From Paramecium octaurelia (lineage: Eukaryota > Ciliophora > Oligohymenophorea > Peniculida > Parameciidae): a stretch of DNA of 64,000 nt. Both the position numbers and the translations under genes were made by a program. Of this stretch, positions 39,752-51,789 are shown one piece after another. Numbering within the stretch: position 1 is the first letter of the stretch; the number at the start of each line of letters is the position of its first letter. The notes under the pieces are model-generated. The model did no database searches and was not told the origin of the DNA. It worked only from the letters and a program-made list of their open reading frames with translations. Location: the NCBI GenBank assembly GCA_905182995.1, contig CAJJDP010000028.1, positions 124,001-188,000 on the forward strand, read 5' to 3'.

Positions 39752-40330
39752 TTCCATAAATTTTTATTTGCAACATATTACATATTGATTTTAATTTAAT
39801 CAAATTAATAGATCCTTTTATTCTCTTGTTTAGTAGAATAATTTAAGAATTATTTACATTTATTGATATTTATAAATATTATATAATACTATTTTTAAAT
39901 ATTTCGATATGAAAACATAAGAAGCAAATATCTTCTATATTGTTTATAATAGTGATTGGTTTTTGTTTCAATATGAATACTCATATAAAATGATGTGTTA
40001 CTCAAATCATAGTTTCCTAGACTAGGTACTGATTCTTAATAATTAACAAAAGTCTAATCCTGCCATTTACTATAAAGGGTGTCCTTCATCGGGAACTAAC
40101 TTAAATATTTTCACATTTTACCAAAATCAAAATCTTCTCCTTGATTCATTGTCAATCGTGACTATCTTCTATTACTGGATAATTAAGATTACACTTTCAG
40201 ATCTAGTTCACTTTAGGATCTTAGTTCAATTATAGTTTTAAGAGATGGAAGAATTACTTTTTTTTTTTTTACAACATTCAATTATTTTATTTTACTCTTG
40301 ATATTTACAAACCAATGGTGCATCATACAA
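39752..40330. other. convergent 3' region
   Basis: Between the small protein's stop and the pseudokinase's TGA. It includes a 12-base T run near 40259-40270. On the minus strand an open frame reads MHHWFVNIKSKIKQ and on to TGA at 40111. This looks like a kinase C-terminal helix, but I found no splice that joins it to the gene at 40331. Confidence 0.4.
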
Positions 40331-41658
40331 TCAAATATTGAAATTCTCTTACCTATTATGTATAGATATAATACTAGGATTTTGTTCTAGCAATTTTATT
40401 AATAAATCTAATTCACTTAGACTTATGTTTTTCTCAGCTTGCTAATCTAAGGTTGAAAGTTACTCAACAGATTATTGTTGCGTTTTAATTTCATGCAATA
40501 TTTTTATTTTGTTCATATCGATTTCAAATATTTCAAAGTGTTTTTCATTAGGTAATTATTTTGGGAATGCCATGAAATATAATAATACTCCTAAGCTATA
40601 CAGGTCTGATGTAATATTGGGAGGAAATCCCAAATAAAATTCTGGGGCTACGAATCCTTCCACTTATCTATTCAAAATCCAATCTAATTTGTCATTTATT
40701 CTGTATTACTATGAATATCACGAAAACAAGTACTTTAAAAGATAAATTGATGAGAAATATTTATAAAAGTTGATTGTTAGTGTTAATTATTATATTTAGA
40801 GGGTTCAAATTTCCATGATAGAACTAATGCTAATCTAGAAATTTTAAGGTTTATAATATCTAGTAAATAATCTATATTATAAACAAAAGCACATACTGAT
40901 GCAATTTAGACTTCATGCAATTGGTTTTTTTAAATTAAACTATAAAGAGATTCACCTTTAAAATGCTCAAACAAAATGAACAAGTAGGAATCATCCTCGT
41001 AAACTCTCCTTAATTATAATAGATTTGAATGTTTAACAGATCTTAACATTTGTATTTCGTTGTGAACGATTTCTTCTATTTCAGGACACTAATCAAAATC
41101 TTCCATTTTATATATTTGTACTGTAAATTAAACATTGCTCTATAATCAAACCAATATTTATACAGTCTTTTTATAACATTGATAGACTCCTGGAAGCATT
41201 CGATCAGTTAATTTGTATTTACCAAAAAAATCATTTAATTTACAATATTATTTCATCAATTTATACCAATTTCTATATTAAATAAATTATGAAAAAAACA
41301 AATAAGTATTCCCGAAATTATTAGAAATGATAAATCCATAGGTCTTAGCCTCTTTATATTATATTAATTCTTTTTGTAAAGTGCAATTGCTTAGAATCAA
41401 ATGAGTATAAGTTTTATCTGATTGACAAATTAGTATGTTTGGATAGATGTGAAATAACTTTTCTTAAAACTCTTGCTTTTAAATATCATAGGAAAATATA
41501 AATCCTGATTGTAGCTAAGCAATCTATTATATTTTTTTCACATAATCCTCTCCAATCTCCTTTAAATTTTAACCTTATAAGTCTTTTGTAGAAAATTTCC
41601 CCACCAAGTTTAGAAGCCAACTTACTTAATTTTGTGTTTGAAGATCTGTATTTTTCAT
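40331..41658 (-). CDS. PH-like domain pseudokinase
   Basis: Three introns (24, 25, 25 nt) leave 417 residues. The N-terminal ~150 residues include a PH-like stretch (KTYGFIISNNFGNTYLFFSQ, then the helix YRNWYKLMKQYC). The kinase-like domain begins GKYKLTDRMLPGVYQCYKK with a degraded glycine loop. A Lys remains in VQIYKMED. The catalytic loop reads YHGNLNPLNIII (no HRD), and DFG is replaced by the INLSF stretch. VAPEFYLG and SDLYSLGVLLYFM keep the C-lobe fold. It should bind, not catalyse. The stop at 40331-40333 gives an exact frame; an alternative longer C-terminus is noted under 39752-40330. Confidence 0.75.
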
Positions 41659-42454
41659 TGGAAATTATTTAAATATTATTTTGTTCTTTTTAGGGGAGAA
41701 TAATTAATGAAAAAAGTAAATATAAAAAGCCAATATCAACAATTACTCTAAGATCTTCTTCTAAACAATAAATTATTTAATAAAGTGGCTAATCACTATG
41801 TAATGATTCATTTTCTTAATCTAGATATAATCAAAGAAACAATTATAATTAACGAAAATTTTTCCCATCGTTCTTGATAAAATGGATTATCTCAAGTGAA
41901 AATAATCATCATTTTAAAAGAGGAAGGATAAGTAAGAATAATCAGCCGATTAAGATTATTTTATAAATAAAAATCAAAATTCTCTAAAGACTTTCTCCTT
42001 TAAAAGATTTAATTTATGGCAAAGTTGACTCTTTCAAAATGAATAACATTGAAATTCTTTGACATTAAACTTCAATTTTTGAATACAAAAAAAATAATTT
42101 GGATATGATGGTGGATATTACAAAATAATGAAAATCAATTAAATTGTGAAAATTTTCATCTAAAAAAGTTGAGAATGAAAACAAATTTCAAGCCCTCTGG
42201 TTCATTTTGAAATTTTGTTTATTGCAAAGCCAATCCAGATTTATTGTGGAAGTATATACTTTTAAAAGTTTAAGTTTGTACATTTCATTTTGAAAACTTA
42301 GTTATTTTATATTTAAGACATCAATATTTCACTTTTTGTAATTAATGTCGAAATTATAATTAAAGCTGTAGAAAAGGATTACATAATTCCTGGTAAATTA
42401 TAATTTATTTTAATGATTTAAATTTTAATCTAAATTTAAAATAAATAAATTAAT
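41659..42454. other. 796-bp stretch without a supported gene
   Basis: It contains one plus-strand ORF, 41707-41878 (57 codons, MKKVNIKSQYQQLLQD...), which may be a small gene or chance. The rest is AT-rich noncoding. Confidence 0.4.
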
Positions 42455-45151
42455 TCATTTATCAAATGATTTTTTATTGACTTTAATCATTTATTACAAA
42501 TCATTGATAACTTGTAGTTTTTTGTCTCTTTAAATACGTTGCTATTCCTCTTAACTTTTTAATCGTTCTAATTATTCTTTTTCGCTTCTTATTCTCTCCA
42601 CTTCATTTGTATATGTTTATCTCATCACATTTTCTTTCTAAATATTAGTCAAATAATACTTCTGGGTATTAATGCATAGATTTTTTGCTTTCGTTGCGAC
42701 TATGTAAATATTTAACTTTATAATTATCCTTAATCCTATCAATTTAATCGACTTCCCTATTTAATTGTTGAAGTTGGATTCTGAGTTGTTTATTAGTTTC
42801 ATTTAAATGTAGATTTTCAGATTCAACTTAATATATTTAATCATTCAAATCAGCTAACTTTATTTCGTTTTATTCCATTTTAATCTATTGTCTTTCAAAT
42901 TATATTCTTAAATCATTGATTTAATTTTTCAGCTCCTATTCTTACTTATTCAAAATTCTTAATTCACTTTCTAATTCATTTATTCTTTATTAAGCACTAT
43001 ATAACATATTATCTTAGTTTTTTTATGATTGTTCAGCTACAAGTAATTCTTTCAATCTGTTGTTTTCAGTTTCTTCAAATTACTTTTAGACTCTTTATAT
43101 TGTGATATCCTTTTCATGTTACAATTAAGCTAACCTAGCCTTAATTTATTCATTAGATTGTTTTTCAAATGATAATTCCAATTCTAATTATTTTACATTT
43201 CGCTTTAATTATTCGTTTTCAACTTGAATATTCATTAACTGTTCTTAGGTTTTTGCCAAAAATTGTCTTTCTGCTTATAATTCTTTGCTTATATCTAGAT
43301 TAAAATAACATTAATACATGATTCTGCATTATTGGATTTATTAAGAGAGAAATTCGGTTCAAAATAAGGTTGAGAAATTGAGGCTTAGCTATCTACTTTC
43401 TATTCTAGTTCAAGAATTTTCTTTTTTAAAGCCAATTCTTTTGATTTTTATTCATTAAGTTCTTTTTCTCTATTCTCAACTTTCAGATTTGCTATTCTTA
43501 ATTCTTCTTCTTGTCTCTAAATTTTTTCTTTAACTTAAAAAGATTGTTCTTGATCGCCTATTATTTAATATTTCATCTGATTGATTTATTATTCTAATTT
43601 TTAGACTTTGGTATTTGCTGACTATAATTGTGCTTTTGTTTAGGTTAGTTCTTACTATTTCAACTCAACTGTTCCGTCTATCTCATTTTTCTTAAAATTA
43701 ATCTATTAAGATAATTCTCTATTGTTTAGCATCTCTTTATCTAGTTGCAACTTAAGCTTAATGTTTTCTTCCCTTATTTTATCAATCTAATCCTTCAAAG
43801 AATCGATATCCCTTTGCAATCTTTGAGATATATCTTGTTCAGGATGCTCATATTATCTCTTTTAGTAGATCTCATTCTCAATTTATTGTAATTTTTGTGA
43901 TATATCTTTATAGTCATCCTTCAACATTTCATTTTCAACTAACAGCTTTTCATTATCTTGTTTCATCCTATCATAATCATCCAAAGGGACAGAATTCATT
44001 TCTTACTATTAATAAGATTTTCCTAGTTGATCCAATTTTGTGCTGTATTCAGCCTACATGTACTTGAGTTCTTTAGTCTAAGATTTTAAATCTTTTTTTA
44101 ATTATTTAATCTCTGCTTATTTTTCACATAACATTTGCTTTAGATCATTTAGTTCATCACTAAGTGTTAAATTCTACTCATAATATTCAGTTAATAATTT
44201 TCTAACTTCTTTGCTTCTATAATATAAAACACGATATTCTCGTAAGAGTTTATCTTTAGAAATTGACTCTAATTTTGTTGTAAGCATCAAATTTTCCTCT
44301 CTACTTAACTAGCATATTTCAGTATCTTATCCTTTTCTTTCACTGTCAACTAAAGTTTCATATTTCGATAATGTAGTTTTAGGATTCACTTTCAAATTAA
44401 TCATTTCTTTGGAGTCACTAGATTCTGTAATTGAACTTCCATCATCATAGTACGAACCATATGCTTCTCTATTGTTACTTTTTTTTTTAGATGATGGATA
44501 AGATTATCTAGATTGACTTCAAAATAATTATAAATTTTACCTTATACTACGGTCTGCCATACGTTTTGAACCTCTTGATTCAGTTATTCTTACATTTGGT
44601 CTTATACTGTCTTTTTACTTTTACACAACCTTTGAAAAACTGCCTAGTTTATTTTCAAAGGCTTTTTTGGTGAACTTCGGTGTATTTTGTGTTTTCGATG
44701 ATTTTAATCCTTTTTTGCTTTTCTTTGATGATTTACTTCTGCTCTATTCCAAACTTTTCAAATGCCCTCTTGATTAGGCTAATTTGCTTAAAGTCTTTCT
44801 ACTTTAGCTTTTTATTGATTTTCCTGATTTGTTGGATTTTCTACTCTTTTTATCTGATGCTGGTGTCCTATTACGATCATCTGCAACACTTTTTAAATTT
44901 TTCCTCATTTTCGCAATTTTTCTTGCAAGATCTGTTAATTGAGTAAGTGTTGCGGATCTTCCAGGGAATTCACTTTATTTAACTTCTTCAAATAATTATT
45001 TTTATTCATTTTCCTTCTCTTTTATCCATTGTTTTGTTATATTTTAAGGAGGATAACTTATATTCTAAACTAAAGTTTTTATCTATTATTGAAAACGAGT
45101 TTCGCTCTACCTTTGATGTTTTGAACTTTAACTTGTTCTAGCTAAAGACAT
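42455..45151 (-). CDS. long coiled-coil protein, 875 aa
   Basis: Three introns (24, 23, 22 nt) leave 875 residues. Residues 1-230 are basic and Ser/Lys-rich (KSRKSNKSGKSIKSQSRK). From about residue 270 to the end nearly everything is heptad coiled coil rich in Gln, Glu, Lys and Asn (for example LQQLNREVDQIDRI, ELSFEKQSNEQIKARL). No head domain. The architecture is that of a centrosomal, basal-body or cytoskeletal linker protein, and the basic N-terminus could bind microtubules; this is inference. The last exon, after a 22-nt intron near 42630, ends VIND..KSFDK. Confidence 0.8.
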
Positions 45152-45741
45152 TTAATTAATTATATTGTTAAAATTTGAATTTTATTAATAACAAATACTT
45201 CTGAAAATTTTTAGTTCATTTTTCAATTTAACATTTCCAAACCATTCAATGAGTAACTTAGAGCGTTAATTTTGTGGAAATAATCTGAAATTTATATTCT
45301 CTTAATAATTATCAAAGTAACGTCAAGAATTTAAGTTTAAATTTTATATTATAAATATTGTTGATAGATATCTTTAATTTTATGAGTTTCTGCGTTAAGC
45401 ATTAAATCACACAACCTAAATAATCTTACAGTTTGTGCACTAACTTCTAAATTATTTGAATTGAGGTATTAGATTTAAAAATGAAGTTTACTAAAAAATT
45501 TAATATCCTTTTGATGAAGAGAATTAGAATATAGAATTAGTCAATAGTAAAATTCAATAAAGATTTTTTAGAAAGATAACTTTACTATATTATGAATTAA
45601 GATTATATTTGAATTGGATAGGAAAATAGAGAAAAATTTATATAAATAATAAAGTCTAATGATTGAAAGCAATAGTAGGAGAAATAATATATTGTAATAT
45701 ATCTAATGAACAAATAATTTATTTCTATTTTGAATAATATT
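45152..45741. other. 590-bp intergenic region
   Basis: AT-rich spacer between the 3' end of the proteasome gene and the 5' end of the coiled-coil gene, both on the minus strand. No feature seen. Confidence 0.5.
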
Positions 45742-46540
45742 TCACTCTTGTTACATTTGCTCATTACTAAATCCATTTTTTTGAAGTAAAGCTAAAACTT
45801 CTTTTTCATTATAAGTTTTGCTTTTTACTTCTTTGCCTAATTTGCTAATGACAACAATCTCAATTTTGGATGGTTATGGGGAGGATGTATCCATAGTTTT
45901 TACAAGTGCCTTAATTGCAATGTCTAATCCCTATAATATTAAATAATTATAAAACTTAATCTAAAGTTAAATTATCCTTATAATCTTATTTCAAATAACT
46001 ATTTGCTGCCAAATTATTCTTTCCAATTGCTGTGGCTTTCCATCCAGCATAATTTCCTGATGGGTCGGTGCTAAATAATTAGAAACCATTTTCTTTGTCA
46101 TATCCGGCAAAAAGAAATGCTGTACCAAAAGGCCTTTGTCCACCTACTTAAGTTTTATTTTATTTGTAATCACAAATATTTATAATTAATTATTCTAATC
46201 CAATATTATCCTAAAACTAATATCTAGATTATGACTTAAGTTAATACCTATGATTTGCTGCTGCTTCTCTTGCATAATTAATTAAAATATTTGCATCAGC
46301 TGTATGGCCTGAAACTACAGAAAATATGTGTCTATCAATAGGATAAATCTTTTCAGAGTGCTTTGAGTGTTCCAATAAATGTGACACTTCCTATTTCTCT
46401 GTGGCTAAAATCATTCCTTCATTAGTTAAAATGCCAAGTGCTGACCCAGTTTAATTGATAGCTTCAATTGCATATTCCACTTATTTCAATCTGCCATCTG
46501 GTGTGAAAGTATTGGTTTTCTAATCGTATCTCCTTGACAT
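45742..46540 (-). CDS. PSMA4: 20S proteasome subunit alpha-3 (PSMA4-type)
   Basis: Two introns (24 and 25 nt) leave 249 residues. The start [20 protein letters not shown] is the alpha-3 (PSMA4) signature. The alpha-subunit helix QVEYAIEAI follows, then [50 protein letters not shown] and [15 protein letters not shown] with the expected spacing. The C-terminus is short and acidic ([11 protein letters not shown]). It forms part of the outer heptameric ring of the 20S core; alpha subunits have no protease activity. Length matches the family. Confidence 0.95.
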
Positions 46541-47058
46541 GGAAATTTAATTTAAAATAATATATACTGGTGTTCGAATAAAAATAATAAAACAACAATC
46601 ATTAAATATATGATCTAGTGGTAAATACTATCTCAATATTAATTGTCCAAATTCTTATTCCTTGATATATTCTACTGCCATTAATATTATTTTAAATCTT
46701 AATGGATATAATATTATCCCCAATTTTTAATTTTTAATCAATAAGTTTTTGTTCTAATTAATATTTATTTATTCCTCAAAGCACTTATATAACTTCTATT
46801 AATCGATAATTAAGATAGTAACATTCCTAAGTTGTGGGACCTTTTAAGTCTAATTTTATTATGAAAATAACAATAATTCGGATATTAGATGCTTAAATCT
46901 TATTCTAGCAATCAAATGTTCAATAATTGAATCAGCAGTGAAAAATTGTTGAAATCCTCTTTTTAATATATTTCAAACTATCATCACTAAATTTTTATCA
47001 AATTTTTGTCTTAATCTATAAATTCTAGCCTAAAATATCAAGGTAATCATTCTAGTTT
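46541..47058. other. 518-bp stretch without a supported gene
   Basis: Upstream of the proteasome gene and downstream of the unknown gene on the same strand. Alternative 3' exons of that gene (frames such as NDYLDILGQN or ARIYRLRQKF near 46990-47050) cannot be excluded. Confidence 0.4.
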
Positions 47059-47751
47059 TCAAAATCGGTGATAAATTGCTAATGCATTAAAGACAGTGTA
47101 ACGAATATCTGTTAATGATTTTCCTTTAGTAAAGTAATTTATGACTATAAATTCTATATCGATTATTTTACAAAATATTACTCTAATTATATAATATAAA
47201 ATTATTCGATCATGGTTTGAAATATATATTATACAGAAAAAAATTACCTGGTTAAATTACACCTCTTCTTCATATTTCTGGAATTGTTAAATCAACATTT
47301 TATCTCACCTACTGTAACAACTAGATTTAATTATAAAAAGTCTTGATAAGATTATTTTTGATGATTATCAATTACTTTTTAAATTAAGTTTATTAGAATG
47401 CCCCAGCTTAAATAATATCCTTATTATGGTCTTAGAAAATATCTATCAATTTAGTTGTTAATTATTTCTAATTCAAGGATTAGTTAGAATCTTCTATTAC
47501 ATCAAATAATAATTGAGAGATCTCAGTATTGAATTAAGATTTTTATCGTTATCAACTAATGAGATATTAAATCTTTTAAATTCACTTTTTTTCTTTCCAA
47601 AATAGCTAATTTTCTTTAAATTATATTCCTCAATAACAAAGTGATGGAAAAAAATGATATTGCCATCTATAAAATGAGTCAAATATTGAAATATTAGGAT
47701 TTTCATTTCAATTTCATATTTTTCTCTCTTACTTACTTTAAAATTGTTCAT
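47059..47751 (-). CDS. unknown protein with one EF-hand-like loop
   Basis: Two introns (35 nt ending GAG and 31 nt) leave 208 residues with exact frame. The N-terminus is MNNFKVSKREKYEIEM. A middle segment reads LLFDVIEDSNQSLNQKQL and LIDIFQDHNKDIIQAGAF, whose DHNKDIIQ is EF-hand-like but lacks the full ligand set. The C-terminal part is less protein-like and the splice pattern there may be wrong. No family recognised. The 5' two-thirds lies in the third repeat and recurs truncated at 48589-49070. Confidence 0.5.
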
Positions 47752-47972
47752 GCTGCATATAAATTATTGGTCAAAGTGATATAATAGTCATTTTAGGTAA
47801 CATTTGAATAAAAAGAGAGAAATTATTAATTATCATGATGAAAAGAAAGGTCGAATTAATTGATGATACTTTCTTATAGAGAGTATTTCACTTAAAACAA
47901 TGGAGAACCTTAATCAAGAACTTAATTAGATTTATTGTATTATTGTACTTATTCATAATAATCAAGATTATA

Positions 47973-48388
47973 TCAATCCTTAGGCTTCTTCTTGATTCTT
48001 AATTAGTTAGAATGTCCACACTTTCTTTTTCTGCAATTGTGGGCTTTTGGTGGTAATCTAATAATATTTTTAAGCTATCATACCTTGCATAGCAAACTCT
48101 GCAGATTTTTTTTTCAACGTTATACTTTTTGGCTATTGCAGCAATTGTTGGTTCCATACCACCACCTCTTAATCTCAATACTAAATGGAGAGTTGATTCT
48201 TTTTAAATATTATAATCTGAAAGTGTTCTTCCGTCTTCAAGTTGCTTTCCTGCGAAAATCAATCTTTATTAATCAGGAGGAATTCCTTCTTTATCTTAAA
48301 TCTTGGCCTTGACTGCATCAATTGTGTCTGAAGGCTCTACATCAAGAGTGATGGTCTTTCCCGTAAGGGTTTTAACAAAAATTTACAT
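47973..48388 (-). CDS. UBA52: ubiquitin-ribosomal protein eL40 fusion
   Basis: One 26-nt intron leaves 129 residues: ubiquitin 1-76 ([35 protein letters not shown], ending LRLRGG) fused directly to the 53-residue eL40 ([14 protein letters not shown], four-Cys zinc ribbon CRVC / C / C in [17 protein letters not shown]). The intron splits the eL40 part after CYA. Ubiquitin Lys residues 6, 11, 27, 29, 33, 48 and 63 are all in place. The fusion is cleaved after Gly76 to give both proteins. Confidence 0.97.
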
Positions 48389-48588
48389 ATTATTTTAAAT
48401 TTTAATAAAATCTTTAATTAATTTTTTTTTCTATTGGCAATCTGTGAGAATGAACCCTCTATAATGAAGATCAATTAAATTATCAATAAAATACTTTATA
48501 TAGCTTTTTTGATTTTTAATTTTCTTACATAATTTATTAAAGAAAATTTATATTATTAATTGATATTTAATTCTTAAGAGGTTGATCN

Positions 48589-49070
48589 TCATATTTCTGG
48601 AATTGTTAAATCAACATTTTATCTCACCTACTGTAACAACTAGATTTAATTATAAAAAGTCTTGATAAGATTATTTTTGATGATTATCAATTACTTTTTA
48701 AATTAAGTTTATTAGAATGCCCCAGCTTAAATAATATCCTTATTATGGTCTTAGAAAATATCTATCAATTTAGTTGTTAATTATTTCTAATTCAAGGATT
48801 AGTTAGAATCTTCTATTACATCAAATAATAATTGAGAGATCTCAGTATTGAATTAAGATTTTTATCGTTATCAACTAATGAGATATTAAATCTTTTAAAT
48901 TCACTTTTTTTCTTTCCAAAATAGCTAATTTTCTTTAAATTATATTCCTCAATAACAAAGTGATGGAAAAAAATGATATTGCCATCTATAAAATGAGTCA
49001 AATATTGAAATATTAGGATTTTCATTTCAATTTCATATTTTTCTCTCTTACTTACTTTAAAATTGTTCAT
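48589..49070 (-). CDS. duplicate, truncated 5' part of the unknown EF-hand-like gene
   Basis: A second copy of bases 47270-47751, cut at N 48588. Probably the same locus seen in the next contig. Confidence 0.7.
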
Positions 49071-49291
49071 GCTGCATATAAATTATTGGTCAAAGTGATA
49101 TAATAGTCATTTTAGGTAACATTTGAATAAAAAGAGAGAAATTATTAATTATCATGATGAAAAGAAAGGTCGAATTAATTGATGATACTTTCTTATAGAG
49201 AGTATTTCACTTAAAACAATGGAGAACCTTAATCAAGAACTTAATTAGATTTATTGTATTATTGTACTTATTCATAATAATCAAGATTATA

Positions 49292-49707
49292 TCAATCCTT
49301 AGGCTTCTTCTTGATTCTTAATTAGTTAGAATGTCCACACTTTCTTTTTCTGCAATTGTGGGCTTTTGGTGGTAATCTAATAATATTTTTAAGCTATCAT
49401 ACCTTGCATAGCAAACTCTGCAGATTTTTTTTTCAACGTTATACTTTTTGGCTATTGCAGCAATTGTTGGTTCCATACCACCACCTCTTAATCTCAATAC
49501 TAAATGGAGAGTTGATTCTTTTTAAATATTATAATCTGAAAGTGTTCTTCCGTCTTCAAGTTGCTTTCCTGCGAAAATCAATCTTTATTAATCAGGAGGA
49601 ATTCCTTCTTTATCTTAAATCTTGGCCTTGACTGCATCAATTGTGTCTGAAGGCTCTACATCAAGAGTGATGGTCTTTCCCGTAAGGGTTTTAACAAAAA
49701 TTTACAT
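49292..49707 (-). CDS. UBA52: second copy of ubiquitin-eL40 fusion (probable assembly duplicate)
   Basis: Identical to 47973-48388 at offset 1319, including intron and flanks. Because the whole 1.3 kb around it is repeated and ends at an N, this is most likely one gene represented twice. Gene counts from this window should count it once. Confidence 0.75.
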
Positions 49708-50801
49708 ATTATTTTAAATTTTAATAAAATCTTTAATTAATTTTTTTTTCTATTGGCAATCTGTGAGAATGAACCCTCTATAATGAAGATCAATTAAATT
49801 ATCAATAAAATACTTTATATAGCTTTTTTGATTTTTAATTTTCTTACATAATTTATTAAAGAAAATTTATATTATTAATTGATATTTAATTCTTAAGAGG
49901 TTGATCAATAATAAATAACTTTTCTTTGATGGCTTTAGAATTTGTTTGAGCATATATTCTGAAAAAAATGTAATATTATGTTAATTTTATTCAATTATTC
50001 ATATTAAAATTGTGATTCTTGTAAAGCGGAACTTTCTTATATTAATATTTTCGTTAGATATAATTCAAGTACCAAAATTTGCTCAAGATTCACATCTCTA
50101 TTCTTTTTTGTTTATCAGACTTTATATTTTTTAAGAGTTTTGGAAAAAAGAAAAAAAAAGCATAAAAAATTAAAGGTGCTCCTTTTATTTTTTCACAATT
50201 GTTCTTATATTATTTACATATTCTTTACAAGACTACAAATTATTATATTTTAAAGAATCATCTACTTCAAATTAAACAATTCTATTAAATCAATTAAAAA
50301 TATTCTTTTTGTAAAAACTAATTGATAAACTAAATGTGTTGTATATTTCCATTTTATTTCATCAAATTCTCCTTCTGTTTGAATCATAATTTTGAAACAT
50401 TTATTCTTTAATCATTCTTGCAAACAATTACTCAAATTTTACAGTGAAATAAACCATTTAAAACTGCTGAATTTAACAATAAGAAATTTGTAATTTATAG
50501 CTAAACTAAGAATGTAATTTCCTCTAATAATTTGTCATTTTACTAAAAATAAGTTCAATATATCAAATTATTTAATTATTTATTATGCAAACAAATAAAT
50601 TAATATATATTTTAGTTCATTATGATACTGTTGAAAGTCTTCAAATTATTTATTAAAAATTAGTTATGAATCAATTTGTGAATAATATTCTATAATCATC
50701 TAATTAATTCTGAGATTTTCTTATATTTAAGAATACCAGATTATTTGATTATAATTTTGATAATTATTTTTTTGATATATATTTACTTTTAAAGGAAATA
50801 G
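49708..50801. other. about 1.1 kb upstream of ubiquitin-eL40, no gene seen
   Basis: Bases 49708-49906 repeat 48389-48587. The rest is very AT-rich with dense TGA in all frames. It separates divergent genes. Confidence 0.5.
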
Positions 50802-51082
50802 ATGAATAGTTTATAATTGATTGAATTTTGCAATAGAGTTTTTGAAAAATATGATAAAAATAAATCTGGATTTATTGAAATAGATGAATTAACTACACTT
50901 TTGAATAACCTAGCCAAAGAAATCAATTCTTAGGTTTTCCTAATATATATTATTAGTTACCAACATAAAAAGAGATAGACTATATTGTTAACTATTTAGA
51001 TACTAATAATGACAATAGAATTAGCAGAAATGAATTTTAGAAATTAGGAAAATTAATGGTGAAAGTTCTAGGGAATGCTTGA
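50802..51082 (+). CDS. small two-EF-hand calcium-binding protein
   Basis: One 23-nt intron leaves 85 residues. Two complete EF loops, DKNKSGFIEIDE and DTNNDNRISRNE, sit in helices of the usual length, with a linker LTTLLNNLAKEINSQL. The size is that of a half-calmodulin. It probably dimerises or acts as a sensor; partner unknown. Confidence 0.82.
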
Positions 51083-51232
51083 TTATATTTATAAATAATT
51101 ATATATTCTTCAAATTAAACTCAGTAAATATTATCATAATTCTCTGACATTCCAATAAAGATTTACTAAAAATTGAGAATGAGAATTAGAATTTAAATTT
51201 CTCTTAAATAATAAACATTGGTTTTAATTATA

Positions 51233-51789
51233 ATGTCTGATAAAGGACAAAAATTTGATCAACAATTAGATAGTGAATTAAAAATTTCAGAGTATTTTAT
51301 TGATTAAGAAGAAAAAGAGAGCTCTGTATCAATAAAGAAAGGTTTAATAAGAAATAAAGAGTAAATATATTTTTTTAAGTTAGATGCATTAATGGAATTA
51401 TTAATTATAGAAAGGCAGGTTAACAGTTCTCTCTTGAAGAAGATAGATTAATTTTAGAATTGGTTCTTAATTTTGGGCCAAAATTTTAAAAAATACATAA
51501 GCATTTTCCTGGAAAAACTTTAGCGATGGTTAAAAATAGATATTATAAATATTTGAGATATAGATGGGAAGTGCTCAATCCATCAGCCAAAGCAAATGAT
51601 ATAGATAAGCAAATAAATAAGGTCAGCTAACTTACTTTGGATAATTATGAAATATTAAGTGAAAAGCATTAAACCCTAAGTACCTTGCTTAATTAAGAAA
51701 GGGATGCTCTAGTAAATACTATTGCAGAAAGATGTCAATTGCCTGATGCAAAAATTTATGCTGAATATTTAGTAGCAAATATATTTTGA
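51233..51789 (+). CDS. Myb/SANT-domain protein
   Basis: One 23-nt intron leaves 177 residues. A single Myb-like repeat lies near residues 55-105: QFSLEEDRLILELVLNFG, then FQKIHKHFPGKT, MVKNRYYKYLRYRW, with the three-helix pattern and aromatic spacing kept (the first Trp is Phe). A helical C-terminus of ~70 residues (ERDALVNTIAERC) may dimerise. It is a likely DNA-binding or chromatin protein; the target is unknown. Confidence 0.78.

Larger units (their letters stand above)
47270..49906 (+). repeat. 1,318-bp direct repeat around a single N (probable contig overlap)
   Basis: Bases 47270-48587 and 48589-49906 match at offset 1319 without visible difference and meet at N 48588. Each copy holds the complete ubiquitin-L40 gene and the 5' part of the unknown gene. 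Confidence 0.85.

Noticed and set aside
44680-44946. 88-codon plus-strand ORF rich in Phe/Leu that looks like a membrane protein
   Set aside because: Antisense of the Lys/Ser-rich N-terminus of the coiled-coil protein; Lys codons read backwards give Phe.
48037-48312. 91-codon plus-strand ORF, repeated at 49356-49631
   Set aside because: Antisense of the ubiquitin-eL40 gene.
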